Shown here: positions 34,352 to 47,433 of the stretch, piece after piece
How the letters are laid out: each line of letters starts with the position of its first letter
How positions within the stretch are numbered: the stretch's first letter is position 1
Assembly (NCBI GenBank): GCA_035048815.1
Contig: JAUCBN010000049.1
Coordinates: 8,811,501 to 8,875,500, forward strand
Source of the DNA: Abelmoschus esculentus
Lineage: Eukaryota > Streptophyta > Magnoliopsida > Malvales > Malvaceae
Direction: 5' to 3'
DNA: 64,000 nt
The notes under the pieces: model-generated
The model's database searches: none
What the model was told of the DNA's origin: nothing
Seen by the model: the letters and a program-made list of their open reading frames with translations, nothing else
Position numbers and translations under genes: made by a program

Positions 34352-35963
34352 ATGTCCAAGAATAACCCGGGAGAACAAGGAGAATACATCTCGGAAATTG
34401 AAGTATACGCCCGAAGACTGCACACCCAAACACGTTGGGAAAAACGTAGACTACGACAACAACAGTTAGAATGTGATCTAAAATTTGCATCCGAAGTAGA
34501 ATCACATTTTGATCACATAACTGAAGAGCCAATTTCGATGGCAGACAACGATCAAACTATCTGTCAATTAACTGTGGCTCCTGATGATAACCAGACGATG
34601 TGCATAACGTTTCCAAATGGAGAGACGTCTTCTCTCTAAAAATAGGCCTAATAAACCTATTACCAACCTATCACGGTTTGCCGAGAGAAAATCCTCACAA
34701 ACATCTGAACGAATTTCACATGGTTTGTTTGAGTACAAAACCACAGGGAGTTTCCGAAGACTAAATTAAACTTCGTGCCTTTCCTTTTTCTTTAGTTGAT
34801 ATAGTAAAAGATTGATTATTTGATTTACATTCGAATTCTGTTACAACTTGGAATGATATGGCTCGCTTTTTTCTTGACAGGTTTTTCCCAATAGCCAAAA
34901 CGAGCGAATTTAGGCAAAGTATTTTGAGTATCCGACAAAAGGATACCGAAATCTTGTATGATTACTGGAAACGCTTTAAAAAACTATTTGCTAATTATCC
35001 ATAACACGGCTTAAGCGAACAAACATTGCTCCAGTATTTCTATGAAGGTTTAACGCCTATGTATATAAAGGTAATTGATGCGGCAGGTGTTGGAGCACTT
35101 GTAAACATGACTACTACCGCGACGAGAATGTTAATATCTACCATGGCCGCCAACTCGCAACGATTTCACACTGTAAGTGAACCATCTCGATGAGTTCACG
35201 AGGTAAGTACAGTTTCCTTAGAAAACAAAATTGATAAATTAGCTGACATCGTTCAATCTCTTGTTGCAAATAAAAGGAACACAACTAGACTTTGTGGGAT
35301 ATGTACAAGTCCTGGACATCCGACGGATTGTTGTCCGATCATCCAAGAGGATGATAAAGCCCAAGTGAATGCCTTAGGAATTTCGCTGAACCTCCACAGA
35401 GACCCTATAACCCTAATGCCAATACTTATAATCTCGGTTGAAGGGATCATCCAAACCTAAGATATGAGGCAAACTTTAAACAAAACCAGCCTTATCAGCA
35501 AGGACAAAAAAACCAATAACCGAAATCGTCATTAGAATCCATTGTTGAAAGATTAGCGATTTCCCAAGAAATGTTCCAGAATAGAACTGAGACTCACCTA
35601 CAGGAAATAGATAAGCAAATTTCTGATTTAGATCAAACCGTGAGAAGACTAGAATCTCAAGGAAAACTTCCTTCCCAAACTGATCTAAACCCGAGAGAAA
35701 ACGTTAGTGCGATTACCCTTAGAATTGGGACAATTGTTAATCCTGAAGTTCCAAAAGAAATTACTACTCAACTAGAGAAGGAGAAGGAAACAACAAATTC
35801 CGAATCTCAAGGTATACATTCTTCACTTCCACTACCTTCCCCTACCATTTCTCAAGAAGTCACACCAACATTTCTGTCACGATTGACGAAACGTGACAAA
35901 AAGGTTGAGGAAAAGGAAATTATAGATATATTCAAAAAGTGCAAGTCAATATACCTCTTTTAG
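34352..35963 (+). pseudogene. Athila A gag
   Basis: Starts MSKNNPGEQGEYISEIEVYA shortly after the PBS. After a stop at 34637 the gag core continues in pieces (ARFFLDRFFPIAKTSEFRQS, YFYEGLTPMYIKVIDAAGVG, MAANSQRFHT at about 34860-35170), then a cysteine-containing knuckle LCGICTSPGHPTDCCP (35290-35337). 35571-35963 reads QEIDKQISDLDQTVRRLESQ, a coiled-coil-like C-terminal gag region. Stops and shifts at about 34640, 34770 and 35000 inactivate it. Typical Athila gag motifs; would form particles. Confidence 0.78.
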
Positions 35964-36111
35964 AAGTGATTCGACAAGTGACAAGATATGCTAGATTTTT
36001 AAAAGAATTATGCACTACAAAGAGGAAATTGACTAGTTACAAGAAGGTGAATTTGGGAGAAAAGTTTCCGCGATATTTCTGCGAAAGCTTCCGCTAAAAA
36101 TGAAAAATCAA

Positions 36112-36717
36112 GGTATGTTCGCTATACCCTGTAAAATTGGGAATGTTTTAATTAATCGTGCAATGTGCGATTTAGGAGCTTCAATTAGTGTTATGCCTCT
36201 TTCTATTTATAAAATGATTAATAACGAGCCTTTGAAGGAAACGAAAGTCACCATTTAGTTGGCAGATCGATCTATTATCTATCCAGAGGGAGTGCTTGAA
36301 AATGTGTTAGTAAAAGTCGATGCTCTCATCTTTCCTGCTGACTTCTACATCATCTACATAGATAATGATCAATCGAATACATGTTCAGAGATACTTCTGG
36401 GCCGACTATTCTTAAGCACTACAAATACAAAGATCAACATGATAAGTGGTTCGTTAAGTATGGAATTTGATGGTAAGGTCGTTGAATTTAATGTTTATAA
36501 AGATATAAAAAATTCTGATTCTATGGAAAACGTTAGCGTCGTTGGTATTTGTGAACCTATAATTGATAAATCTATGAATACTAACGTATCTAATGTTTTG
36601 TGCAGACAATTAGAACATCACGACAAAGAAAATAAGGAGTTGAAAAATATTTGTTTTGTTCATTCTGATTTGCGTTTTACTCCTTTAAAATCTAAAACTT
36701 TATTTTCCATCTTGTAG
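36112..36717 (+). pseudogene. Athila A protease region
   Basis: Reads FAIPCKIGNVLINRAMCDLG followed by ASISVMPLSIYK, the protease active site CDLGASIS, then a TAG at 36256, then LADRSIIYPEGVLENVLVKV and EILLGRLFLSTTNTKINMIS. Only this part of pol is left: downstream (36720-36870) a short PR-RT linker remains and RT, RNase H and integrase are gone. Confidence 0.8.
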
Positions 36718-38060
36718 GAACTAAATTTTGAACCAAACTTGCCACCGGATAAATTGAAAAGCAAAGAATATATTTCGTCAAGAAAAATGGAAAAGATTGA
36801 TGATCATAAAATTTCACATAGTGAAGCTCTTAGTTGGACGAAATTCAAAAACTGAAGGAAGTACTTGTCACAACGCTTGTAGTCTGAATCAGGTCGTCGA
36901 GCTAACGACGTTAAATAAAAGCGATGAATGGGAGACAACCCATTTTTAGTTTATTTATTTATTTTCAGTAAATTTCATTTTATTTTATTTTTTAACTTAG
37001 GTTCAAAATAATTAAATAAATTTATTTACACAGTAATAATTTATTTTGATTAAGTTTTATTTTATCCGTTCGTATTTTAAAATAAATCTTTATCTCTATT
37101 TTATGTTTTAAAATTTTCTTATCTTGATTCTAATAATTTTGTTTATCTATTTTACAGGTTAGGATTTGAAATAAATTCAAATTCAAGAGATAAGTTTTGG
37201 TGGAACATATCTTTCAAACAAGATTTGCGTGGACCTCACCTCCTATATTTTTGTCAACCATCCTTATCCCACGTAAATCTTGAAATAGGTGATGATTATC
37301 CCATATATTTTTACTCACCTATTTTTCGTTAACAACCACTATTTTTTTCTTCCTTTGCTAAACATTCGAAACCTCTCCACCATTCACCCTTCGATTCGGG
37401 ACGGTTCCGAATGGTTCCACCGGTAACCCTCTTCGTCATGATCAACAACTGGATTCACACAACAACCGGAGTCGCACTTACCCAAACTTGAACAACCAAC
37501 GATCGACGCCTTTCAACAGTTCGAGGGGAACTTTCTGTCCACCATCCCTCGGCGTTACAGAAGCCTACGACCAATAGGTAACCCATCCGAGACTACCGCT
37601 CCTAACCCACACTTCACATACCCTTTAAGTCAACAGACCAGTTCTCGTTGAGAACAAAACTCATAGCAACCCCTTGTTCCACCGCACCAAACACTATCGG
37701 TCATTACCCACTGCCGATTCAACTCCATCCAATGCCGGATGCCGAATATTCCGATTTATTTTTAGTAATAACATGAGTCTTACTGTTAGCCCACTCAGAA
37801 CATCCACCAAGAAGCCACCAAAAGCTAGTTATTGATAGTGACTTAGTAGAATCCTTTGAATCTCCTTCGATATAGGGAGGTAGTTTTCTTTTGTTTTCTT
37901 TTTATGTTTATTTTTTATGTTATTTTCGGTTATCTCTTATTTCTCTTTTATCTATATTTTCATGCATTGAGGATAATGCATCCCTTGAATTTGGGGAAGC
38001 ATTAGTTTACTTTTGTATTATGTAAATATATGCAATGTATGAAATCTGCAGTCTAATCTA
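36718..38060 (+). other. Athila A 3' region: pol deleted, UTR and polypurine tract
   Basis: A short linker (LNFEPNLPPDKLKSKEYISS) is followed by 'gtcgtcgagctaacgacg' and 'gatgaatgggagacaaccca', sequences found near the 3' end of Athila elements, so RT-RNase H-integrase have been deleted. 37360-37760 is a C/T-rich remnant probably of the extra 3' ORF, unreadable in one frame. 'cattgaggataatgcatccc...tttggggaagc' at about 37960-38010 is the usual Athila polypurine end, but the expected LTR does not follow. Confidence 0.6.
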
Positions 38061-38760
38061 AAATTGCCTTTTATTCTGTTAATTATACCTTTACTATAAT
38101 TTTTTAAGTCTAAATATTTTTATGAAATGCACTGCCTCGGCAGTAATATATTATCTAGCCCACCATAGCAGAGTATACCCTTCAACATGCTTTAAATCAT
38201 AAGGTATTCAAGGAATAGTAATTAGGATTAGACTATGAGCCTGAAAAATATAAACACTGATGGACTTAGTTGATTTTAGGTATTATTTTCTTTAAAAAGA
38301 AATAGAGACTTAGACTTTAGATTACAGCTAGAGGTTCTTATCACCGGCTCTAGTAATGTCTTTAGAGATGCTCATCATAGGCGTTAAGACTTAGTAGTTT
38401 TTCATATACTAGAGGTACCCGAAATTGGCTCTAATAGTCCTAGATCAACACTTGAGATGCCCGAAACTGGCTCAAGCATTATATATATATAATTTAGGGA
38501 AAATAGAAACTAGAACAAAAATCTAAGTCAAGAGTCTTGAGCTAGAAAAAGGATTAGAACTCAGGAAAATCAATTTTGTTATAGCTACGCAAAAAAAATG
38601 AGACTCATAGTCCAATTTCGAGGAAATCCTAGACACCAGAAGAGGCAAAACAAAGATAGGAGTTCCAATGCGGTAGTTTGGAGGGCATATTACCATAAAA
38701 TTCTAAACTTAGATTATATTTCATTTCTTGAGGATAAACAATAGTTTGAGTTTGGGGTTG
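38061..38760 (+). other. Athila family B 3' UTR with hairpin array and polypurine tract
   Basis: Similar to the 3' UTR of the element at 8715-19956 (compare 10082-10880, opposite strand). Contains ACTGCC-TC-GGCAGT near 38130, the three-hairpin array at 38328-38476, and ends with 'agtttgagtttggggttg' (38744-38760) directly before an LTR. It belongs to a different Athila family from the gag/protease upstream. Confidence 0.65.
38328..38476 (+). repeat. Three covarying 26-nt hairpins (second array)
   Basis: Units at 38328-38353 (CTAGAG/CTCTAG), 38409-38434 (CTAGAG/CTCTAA) and 38451-38476 (CTTGAG/CTCAAG). Units 2 and 3 keep the loop CCGAAA[TC]T and inner pairing to GGC. Array size, unit length and the two stem types are the same as at 10361-10508. 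Confidence 0.65.
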
Positions 38761-40188
38761 TGATAAGAGCATAATAGTCCTACATTTTATACCCTATTTT
38801 ACTCACTTATTGCTAGTAATTAATAAAATTAGATGGTAATAATAGACAAATCTGCATATTTTCTATATTTCAGCATCCAAGCGCTTAATTACTAATTTTT
38901 ATACAATATTTGATAGAAAACAGGTACGGTTATAGTTTTCTTTCTAAGACAGGAATTATACAACCGAAGACACTAGATATTATTGAGAGATGATACAGGA
39001 AGAAAGATGTAGATCAAACGAAATACGGAGCAACACCCGCCAGGGCGGCAACTTGGTCGCCACGACAGAACTGCAACGATAACATATAGAGTGTGATAGA
39101 AAGAAAATAAAGAACTTAAGCTATTGAGACTAGCGAGAGAAAGAATAGAGAAAAGGAAAGTAAGGCGATCCATGGTCAAAGCTACGATATTAAAAGTCTT
39201 ATAGGAGTAAAACTAGGAAATAAAATAGAGGTTTGTATTTAATTATTAAAGTTGTATTTTATTCTAAGTAGTACTTTTAATTTTGGGAGGTTTTGACCTA
39301 GGCTTAGCTTATATATACCGAACCCTAGGCATAGGAGAAAGCACCGATTAGAATTCAAGAGGCTCTCTTCCTTAACCTAACCTCCATATCCAAATTTTAT
39401 GTTCTAATTCTTCCATAAGGCTTAGGTTACTTTGTGTAGTAGTTTTGGAAGAAGATTTTATTGTTATATGAATCTTATTAACGCAAATTTTATAATTCAT
39501 AGTTTATTCATTCTTGGTGCATACTTTTTCTTGCATACGAGCTCAGAAGATAATTTTACGAGGAAAAATATATTTTTTTAGACTCGGGAGAGTTAGGATC
39601 AAGAAACAAGTGAATATGGTCTTTACTCTTGGGTATTGACTAATCTGGCTTAGGGATAAGTTCGAGTTTCAGCGGTTAAAAGGAATATATCATCGGTTTT
39701 TGTTCATGCTTGATTCACGCCGAAAGATATTGTCAAGACGTGATCATAGATAGCACTCCGAATTAGGGATAAGGAGGAGTCAATAAAGGACGTTCTATTG
39801 AGCTATGAGTTGTTGACTTGTCGTCAAAGCATAAACCTGCTGAGGCAGCTAAGACGACCCTTCAATGACCCGTCGAGGCAAATATCTAACTGTTACATTA
39901 ATAAGACGAGCATAATTTACAATTGGATTCCACACTACTAAGTAATTTAACCTAACCTTCTTCTCATCTCTTGAATTCAGTTTATTTTATTGTTTTAGTT
40001 AATTTTTAGTTTACTATTAATTCATTCAAATTACTTGTCTTTACTTTTCCTATAGTGCAGGAATGATAAGTTGTGTAGGTAACAAGTTCTTGTGGGATCG
40101 ATATCTTAAATACTATAACTTGACAATATGTGCGTTTGTACCATAAAAGTATAGGACATCTTACGCACTACACGATATTTTAGCATCA
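38761..40188 (+). repeat. Athila family B 3' LTR
   Basis: TGATAAGAGCATAATAG to TTTTAGCATCA, 1,428 bp. TATA-like 'gcttatatatacc' near 39308. Related in reverse to the solo LTR at 57615-63146 (shared blocks: 'ttgattcacgc', 'gcttagggataag', 'gacccgtcgaggc'). TGCC-type palindromes at about 39035, 39838 and 39882. Confidence 0.75.
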
Positions 40189-43100
40189 TGCAAAATTTCA
40201 AGTCATTCTAAATTCATTTACTTTCATTTTACCTTTTAGTCCAAATATGCTTATTATGCTATTCATTCAAGTCCACTTAAAAGGTCATTTAGAACCATTC
40301 TAGGAGTGTATAAAGAAAAGGTTACATTCTTAAAACTTGCTAACTTACTAACTTGTCAAACCTTGTCAAAAGGGATACAACTCTTCAAAGGACTTTAACA
40401 TGAAAATACATGAAGATAAATGCATTAGACATACTTTACTCATCGAGGGAGTTAAAATAAACTGGATACACAATATGCATTCAAATTACATGTAACAATG
40501 TCATATCATAGTTCTTAGGTCCATGTTCAAAATCATATACTTTACCATTCATGTTCAATTTTTATAATCATTATGAAATAACAATAAATCATTTAAATCA
40601 ATATAAACCCTTAGATCGATCAAGATAGTAGATACGCAAATTTTTACGACTCCTAAATAAATAAGTGGTCTATTCCCTTCACCTCGTAAAATGACCAATA
40701 CACAAATTATATCTCCGTCTCGCCAAATAAAGGTCATAGCCCAAAGACCATTTTCTACCCTTACCAAAAAGCTCATGAATCTTATGGCATACCAATTGTA
40801 TTCAATTTCCACTTGAATACAAGGTTCAGTACCAATTAGGTCAATATACGATACAATGACACTATTAATGATTTTCAATATACCAATGTCAATGTTTTTG
40901 ACCCTTATATCTATTTTAATATGTTCAATAAATCAATGTTATGCTTTTAGCCATTTTCAATATATATTCAATGTTCATATCGATGACAATAAGTTTGGGT
41001 AACTTATTGTTGACGAATCTTAACTCAGTGGAGGGACAGTGGGGATGGGGACCTGGGTTGATTTTGATAAAAGATCTAACTTGGGAAGTGGTGGCTCCAA
41101 GTTGGGATTCATAAAATTCTTTTTTTTTTTTTTTATAAAAGGTTTAATATTCAAATAGGGACTTAAAATATGCTTGTTGATAATTTTAGTGGATAAACTA
41201 TTTTTAGCTCTAAATAGATTCCTAAAACTTTAATTATGGTCATTTTAGGTGAATAACCGTTAACAAAAATCGTTAACCATTAAAATGAGACAAATAACAA
41301 GTTTTAATTTTTTATTTCTTTTAATTAATTTTTAAGTAAAATTCAAAATTCATTTTTGAAATGACAGTTTAAAATCTTTACAATACAATTGTAAATCCTT
41401 AAACCAAAACTTAAAATCCTCAAATTTCTGTCAATGTCGTCGTTTACTATCTCACTAAAGGCTCCAATATTACTGTCGGATCATCATGATCGTTTTCTTC
41501 GACAACCCATTATCGATAATTTGCAGTAGGTGTGCTGAAATTTCCTTTTCACGATTTTGGTTCCGTTTGATGTTAAGAAACCAATTAACACGCCTACCAC
41601 CAATTATTTGCGATGGGTGGTTGAGAGAAATGATCGTGGTGGTCTAATAGTAGTAGTGGTGGTCTCTTGTGAGGCAATAAACGACAACATCAACGGTAAT
41701 TTAGGGATTTTGAGTTAGGGATTTAAGATTGTTTTGTAAGGATTTAAAACTATTATTTAAAAAAATAAGTTAAAATAAAAAAAATAAAATTTAAATAAAT
41801 AAAAAATTAAAAATATATTTTTTTAAATAAAAGTAATGGTATTTAATGATTAGGCATCTAAAATTATCAAAATTAAAACTTTAGGCACCTATTCAGAGAT
41901 AAAAATAATTCAGACACTAAGTGATCCACAAACAAATTTGGGTACTTATTTAGGTGTTAAAACTTTTTAAAATTATAGTTAAATAAAACTCCTAAGGGGT
42001 CAAATTGAAGTCTTAATTATAGTTTGAAGACTAAATTGAATATTAATTTTTTTTTAACATGACATGCCATCAATTTAACGGGAATTGGCAACAGAGTAAC
42101 CTCTTTGTTACAAAATGATAATCTTAATAAATTACTTTTGAAACATTAGTGCCGAAAAAACTTCTTGGCACTTTAGTGATCATTTATCTAGATTACTCTT
42201 AAAATGCGACTAATTTACTTTACTAGTAACTATGTTTAGGAATAATAAATCCTTCATTCTACTTAAAAGTTCAAAACTCTTAAATATGATTAAGGTTTAA
42301 GGTTATCTTAAATATGATTAAGGTTTAAGGTTATATAAGGTCTTCAAACTTTTAAAAAATATATACAACGATACTTAATATATATTGTGATCCTCGAAAA
42401 AACTAATAGAAATCATTGTTAACCATTACATTATTAACGTGGTAGTTCATGGTACTTCTATGGTGGTCCATGGTGATGATGGGGTAGTCTACAGTTAACA
42501 ATAAATCGCCGATGAACTAAATTTATCTCTTAAATAATTTAAGTTTTAGTTGGTTTTTTATGATTTTTTAATTTTTTAGAAAAAATAAAAATATATAAGT
42601 ATTTAATTTTAAAAGATTATTCAATATTAAAAAAAATAAAATTTAAAATATTCCATGATTTTTTTTTAATTATCTCCTACCAGTCTGAGTCTATTGCATA
42701 TTATAAGATAAGGCCATATAATTTAAAATCTATATAGTAGGTTATAATATATATTTGTATCTTTATATTACTTGAACATAAGGTTATAAAAATAAGAATT
42801 CAGAAGGTAGGAAGCAATTTAAGTGTGCTTTATATACTATTTTATTATAAAAATACTATTTTTTATATTATTTTGTTATAAAATTGTAAGTTTTGCTAAT
42901 TTGACTACATGAATATGCGTAATACGTCTTTGTAAGTTAAATGATATGTTTCATACACTACCGATATGAAAAGCATGCTTGTGTGTTTTATGTACGCGAG
43001 TAATTATATATAGTGTTCGATGAATTATTCATCGTGAAAGGAACTAAAATTTTAATATGTAAGAGACCGAAATATATATATTTTGATCGGTGAAGATTAA

Positions 43101-43818
43101 AAAATAATTATTTTAGAAAAAAATTATATATTTTAAATTTTTTATCTCTACTTAATATATAAAAATAACAATCGGCAGGAATTGAATCTCTTTTCACCTT
43201 ATGTTCCGCCACAGTTGTTTATGAATCATTTGTTTATGTTTGTTTATAAGATGAACAAATTAGCAAGAACAAAATTTTCATGTTCCTTTAATAAAGGAAT
43301 AGACAAAGATAGATGTGTGTTTGGTTAATTTATATTTATGAAGAAGCTCATTTATTAGATTGTTTATCGACTCATTTATTAACTAGTTTATCCATTTTTT
43401 TTATATTTTAAATATTGATGACGGTAAGATTAAATTAAGCATAATATAAAATTTAGAATTCAAATTGTGAAGCTAGAGGAGCTTAAAGACAAATAAATTG
43501 TTATTTTTTTTACATTCTCTGCAAATTCCCCCTCCCTTCTTCTAGATATAAATTGTTAAAGAAAATAAATTAAATTAAATCATAATTACGAAAAAAATCT
43601 TAAAATAATTTAGTAATAAGAACGAATAAATAAGTTTAATAATATGACACTTTACAATATCATTGTGTCTAAATGTATATAGAAAGTATTAAAAGATTTA
43701 CAATATATAAAAATATTATTATATTTTTATTAAAAATGTGTTAAATAAATAATAGTAGACTCAAAATAAATAGAGGAAGGCGAAGATTAGTTTGATTATA
43801 ATTTTCATATTTTTTTTA
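40189..43818. other. Intergenic DNA with a dispersed repeat, no gene
   Basis: 40360-40950 is the second copy of the repeat at 27718-28200. A T-rich run lies at about 41120. A perfect 28-bp direct tandem duplication lies at 42279-42334. The rest is AT-rich with no convincing ORF or element ends. Confidence 0.45.
42279..42334. repeat. 28-bp perfect tandem duplication
   Basis: The 28-base unit beginning cttaaatatgattaaggttt occurs twice without interruption or mismatch (42279-42306, 42307-42334). Confidence 0.9.
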
Positions 43819-43823
43819 TAATT

Positions 43824-46800
43824 TATAACCCCTCGACTCGGTCTAGACGCCACCCGACTCAAACGAGATACATAGGGATTATCGAGGTTAATCCGGAGAT
43901 TTGCCCCGATAAAGGATCTTATTTTTTTTATTTTTATCTTATCTAAATGCTTTAATTAGATCCTACATGTTCATGCAATGATTGAGTTCAATTACAACGG
44001 AAACCATTAAGAAACGAGTCCTAATTTAACAGAACCAGTTTTAGGGACCTAATTGTAATTTTTTAAAAATTTAAGACCTAAACGTGAAGCTAAAGTTATC
44101 AATATTTAATTAAGTACATTGCATACTTGCACGTAAATTTTTAGCTTAAAACGAGGTTTACGAATCACCTAATTGCATGTTCAAAGTTTAGTGATTAAAA
44201 CATAAACTTTCAAAGTCTATTTTAGCCTATAACGAAATTAACGGTTAGGGGTATCAAAACCCCGTGGAACTGTTTTGAAACCAAGGTAATAATAAAACAG
44301 GTATCGAAATGGTGCTTAAGTGTTTCGATACGCCTTCGATTACTCACTTAATGACCTGCGTAATAAGCCTGCGTTTCAATACAATTGGTGACCCGTTTTG
44401 ATACCATTTTAAACTGTAAAATCCGGTATCAAAACCTTGGTCAAGCGTTCTGATACGCCTGCCTATTTCATGCTACTGTTTCGATACCAATTCATGTGGT
44501 TCCAATACCCATGTCAAGTTTTGTAGAAATTCTTCGTGTTTTTGCTTGGGTATCGATATCCTATAAATAGATATTGAAATCCCCTACATAGAAACTACAA
44601 ATTACTCAATTTTCATGCCTTAAACGAATTTCAGAATCTTTCTAAATGCATATAAGTACCTAAAGTCATAAATCATACCTCACAACGAATTCGCTAGATG
44701 CAACATCATCTAAACTCAAACAAATCATACAACTCATGCACATAACTCAACATTAGAAACATGGCATAAAATAACTTCAAATTATCATAAATTAAATCTC
44801 AAAATACCTCCTTAAAACAAAAGTATATCAAATAAATAATTCATATGTCAAAATGAAATAACATATAGTTCCACTATCTCATTGCTCTCAACTACCTAAA
44901 GTTCATAACTTTAAAATAACATACTTGAGCTAATAAAATATAAAATAAATGGTACGTATGGCTCTCTTGCTTTTCGGTTGCTCCAAACACTTATATCTCT
45001 GCATTGCAAGGAAAGAGAGCAGTTAAGCCAAAGCTTAGTGAGGGAAATATGTAAAGTACATTTAAAATAACTTGCAATGCAGCCCATAAAAACCAATGTC
45101 AATAAAAATCAAGCCATGCTTTAAGTAAGTAAAATCCATGGCTATCAATGCCACTAAATGAAAACCAACAAGTGTCCATGGCTTACAAGCCATAAAACTT
45201 TTTCAAAAGCCTTTTTTAAAACATATGCTTATTAAGCAATACCCAAGTCTTTCATGCTACCTATAGCAAAGCTCAAACAAAACCTTTTTGCACAACACAT
45301 AAGCTCATACAATTCCTTTTGCAAATAATAATTAAAAAACAATTGCTTAACAACCATATTGGTATTTGTGATCATATTAGTATTACCTCTAATCGTTGGG
45401 ATAAACGGAATCTCGTTCGGTGCCTTGAAAGAGGTTACATAGAGGTCTATTCAACCATACCAAACTCACCTTAGTGTTCGGGTTAGTTAGCAAACCCGAA
45501 AGCGATAAAGTCCCTTATACCGCGCATCATTAGCTCCCCTTAATCCTTAATGCAACACTAAAGAATTCTACACGTACGAATATTATATAATTAGTGTTCT
45601 ACCATCCTATTGATCGATAAACTTATCCCTTTTATCATTACATAATAAACCAATTCAAAACAAAACCAATGCTCAAGTTTTAAGTCGAAAACAATGAATT
45701 AACCACATGCATCCCTCTAACACATGCATCAAATTCATAAACCGGTAAAAAACAAGTTTCTAATGTTTTCAAAACAAAACCATGGGAGCATCATAGGAAT
45801 ATAAAACCTTTTTAAAAATAGCCTCATGAGCATTGAAAGCACATGCATATTCACATATGCACAAGTATAAAAAGAGCATGACTAATCATAGTAAAAACAA
45901 AGCATAATATGAGAACCTTTAAGAAAGCAATACTTTAAACTTACTTTCGAGTATAGGTAGGTTTTTCACACCTTCCCTACACCCCAAACCTTTGAAAATA
46001 ATTTTAAAACACTATCATATAGACAACCCTCATAATCCACTCATCAAAGTCGTTACGTGATCGACAAGTCACCAACACAAACTGATCTCCTTCAAACCTG
46101 ATCTCCAACCCCTTGCCCTATTTCAAGCATCAAAATCAGAGGATTTAGTGCTCCTAAACGCGGATAAATATCCCAAAATCGGACCTACACATAGCAACCA
46201 TTAAAAACCTTAACCGAAAACTTTCTAAAACTCCCCAAATTTCACCTAAGCCTTAAGTAAGGGATTATATATTTTAAATACATTTTCTAAACATTCTAAC
46301 ACGTCAAAAACCATGTAAATAAGATCCAAAAATAGTAAGTAAAAATCCTTGAACGAAAATTATGAATTTTGATCAAAAATCGATTTTTCTTAAAACAAAA
46401 GATTAACACTATTATACCAAGCCAATAACTTGGGAATTTCAATAAATAACTATTTAACTCAGAGGTTTGAATGTTTCCTAGCCTCTAAATTTGATTCAAT
46501 ATACATCCATGATTTTTGAAGAAAAAAACTAGTGAAAAACTATGAATTTTGAAAAGAAAACATTAATAATGATTAAATCAAAGAAATCATTGAAAATATT
46601 TAGGTTTTAACTTCAAAATTCGATGGCTTTCTGTCTTGGAAAAAGGGAAAACGAAAATAATAAGAAAATGGTTTAGGTTTTGATATAAAATAGATTTTTA
46701 AGAATTAAATTAAGTTACTTTGGATTTTGTGTTTTAAAATTGGGTTTAGAGTTAATTAAATAAGCTCATGGGAGGTTATATCAACTAGAATTAAAATTGG

Positions 46801-47083
46801 ATCAAAGCCCCTTAAAGATTCAAATTTTTATCTTAGTTTTATAAAATTATCCTCAAGTTTTCAATTTTTACAAAATAGTCACTAATTTTAAAATCTTAGG
46901 GATTCAAAGATCAATTTTGGAAATTGAGTTGACCAAATTCAATTATATATTAAATAAGTATTTTAGGATATTTTTCCATAATTTATTTTGATTTAAAACC
47001 AACTTTTAAGTATTTAATCCCGAACTAGACTAAACCGACAAAACCGGTTGACTAACTTCTAGGACCAAATTTGGAACGTTACA
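43824..47083 (-). mobile_element. Solo chromovirus LTR, minus strand, TSD TAATT
   Basis: Reverse complement begins TGTAACGTTCC (plus-strand end at 47083) and ends GGGGTTATA (43824), i.e. TTACA mutated to TTATA. Direct 5-bp repeats TAATT at 43819-43823 and 47084-47088 flank it, and no PBS or internal sequence follows, so it is a solo LTR from LTR-LTR recombination. 3,260 bp. Same family as 29653-32649; the extra part at about 44100-44650 holds GTATCGATA-like degenerate motifs. Its 5' end lies 350 bp upstream of the cysteine-rich gene. Confidence 0.8.
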
Positions 47084-47330
47084 TAATTTGTGGTGATTTT
47101 GAAATTATTGAAAATTTCAATTTTATTTTTAATTCTTTTAGTAATTTAATTTTTCTTTTTGTGTTTTTATATTTATTTTTTAAATAATTAATTCTCTCAT
47201 AGTTTTCATATATATATTTTTAACCTAATTCATTTCCTTTCTAAGAAATTAACAAATCGGATTCGGATTATGTAGTGCTCAACCTTCCTTATATGTGCCA
47301 ATTTCCATAAAAAATGTTTTAAAAAAACTT

Positions 47331-47340
47331 ATATATATAA
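47331..47340 (+). promoter_or_regulatory. TATA box of the cysteine-rich gene
   Basis: 'cttatatatataattc' at 47329-47344, about 100 bp upstream of the predicted start codon, at a normal distance for a plant core promoter. The only strong TATA sequence between the solo LTR and the gene. Confidence 0.5.
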
Positions 47341-47433
47341 TTCAATAGTGTTTGGTAAAAGCAAATACAAAGACTTATCTCTTATACTCTATTGCATACT
47401 AATTACAAGGCAAGAGCTGCTACTAATGTCCTC

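Noticed and set aside
43160..43420. Possible element with repeated 'tgtttatg / tttgtttat' phrases
   Set aside because: No terminal repeats, TSD or coding capacity; AT-rich low-complexity drift explains it.
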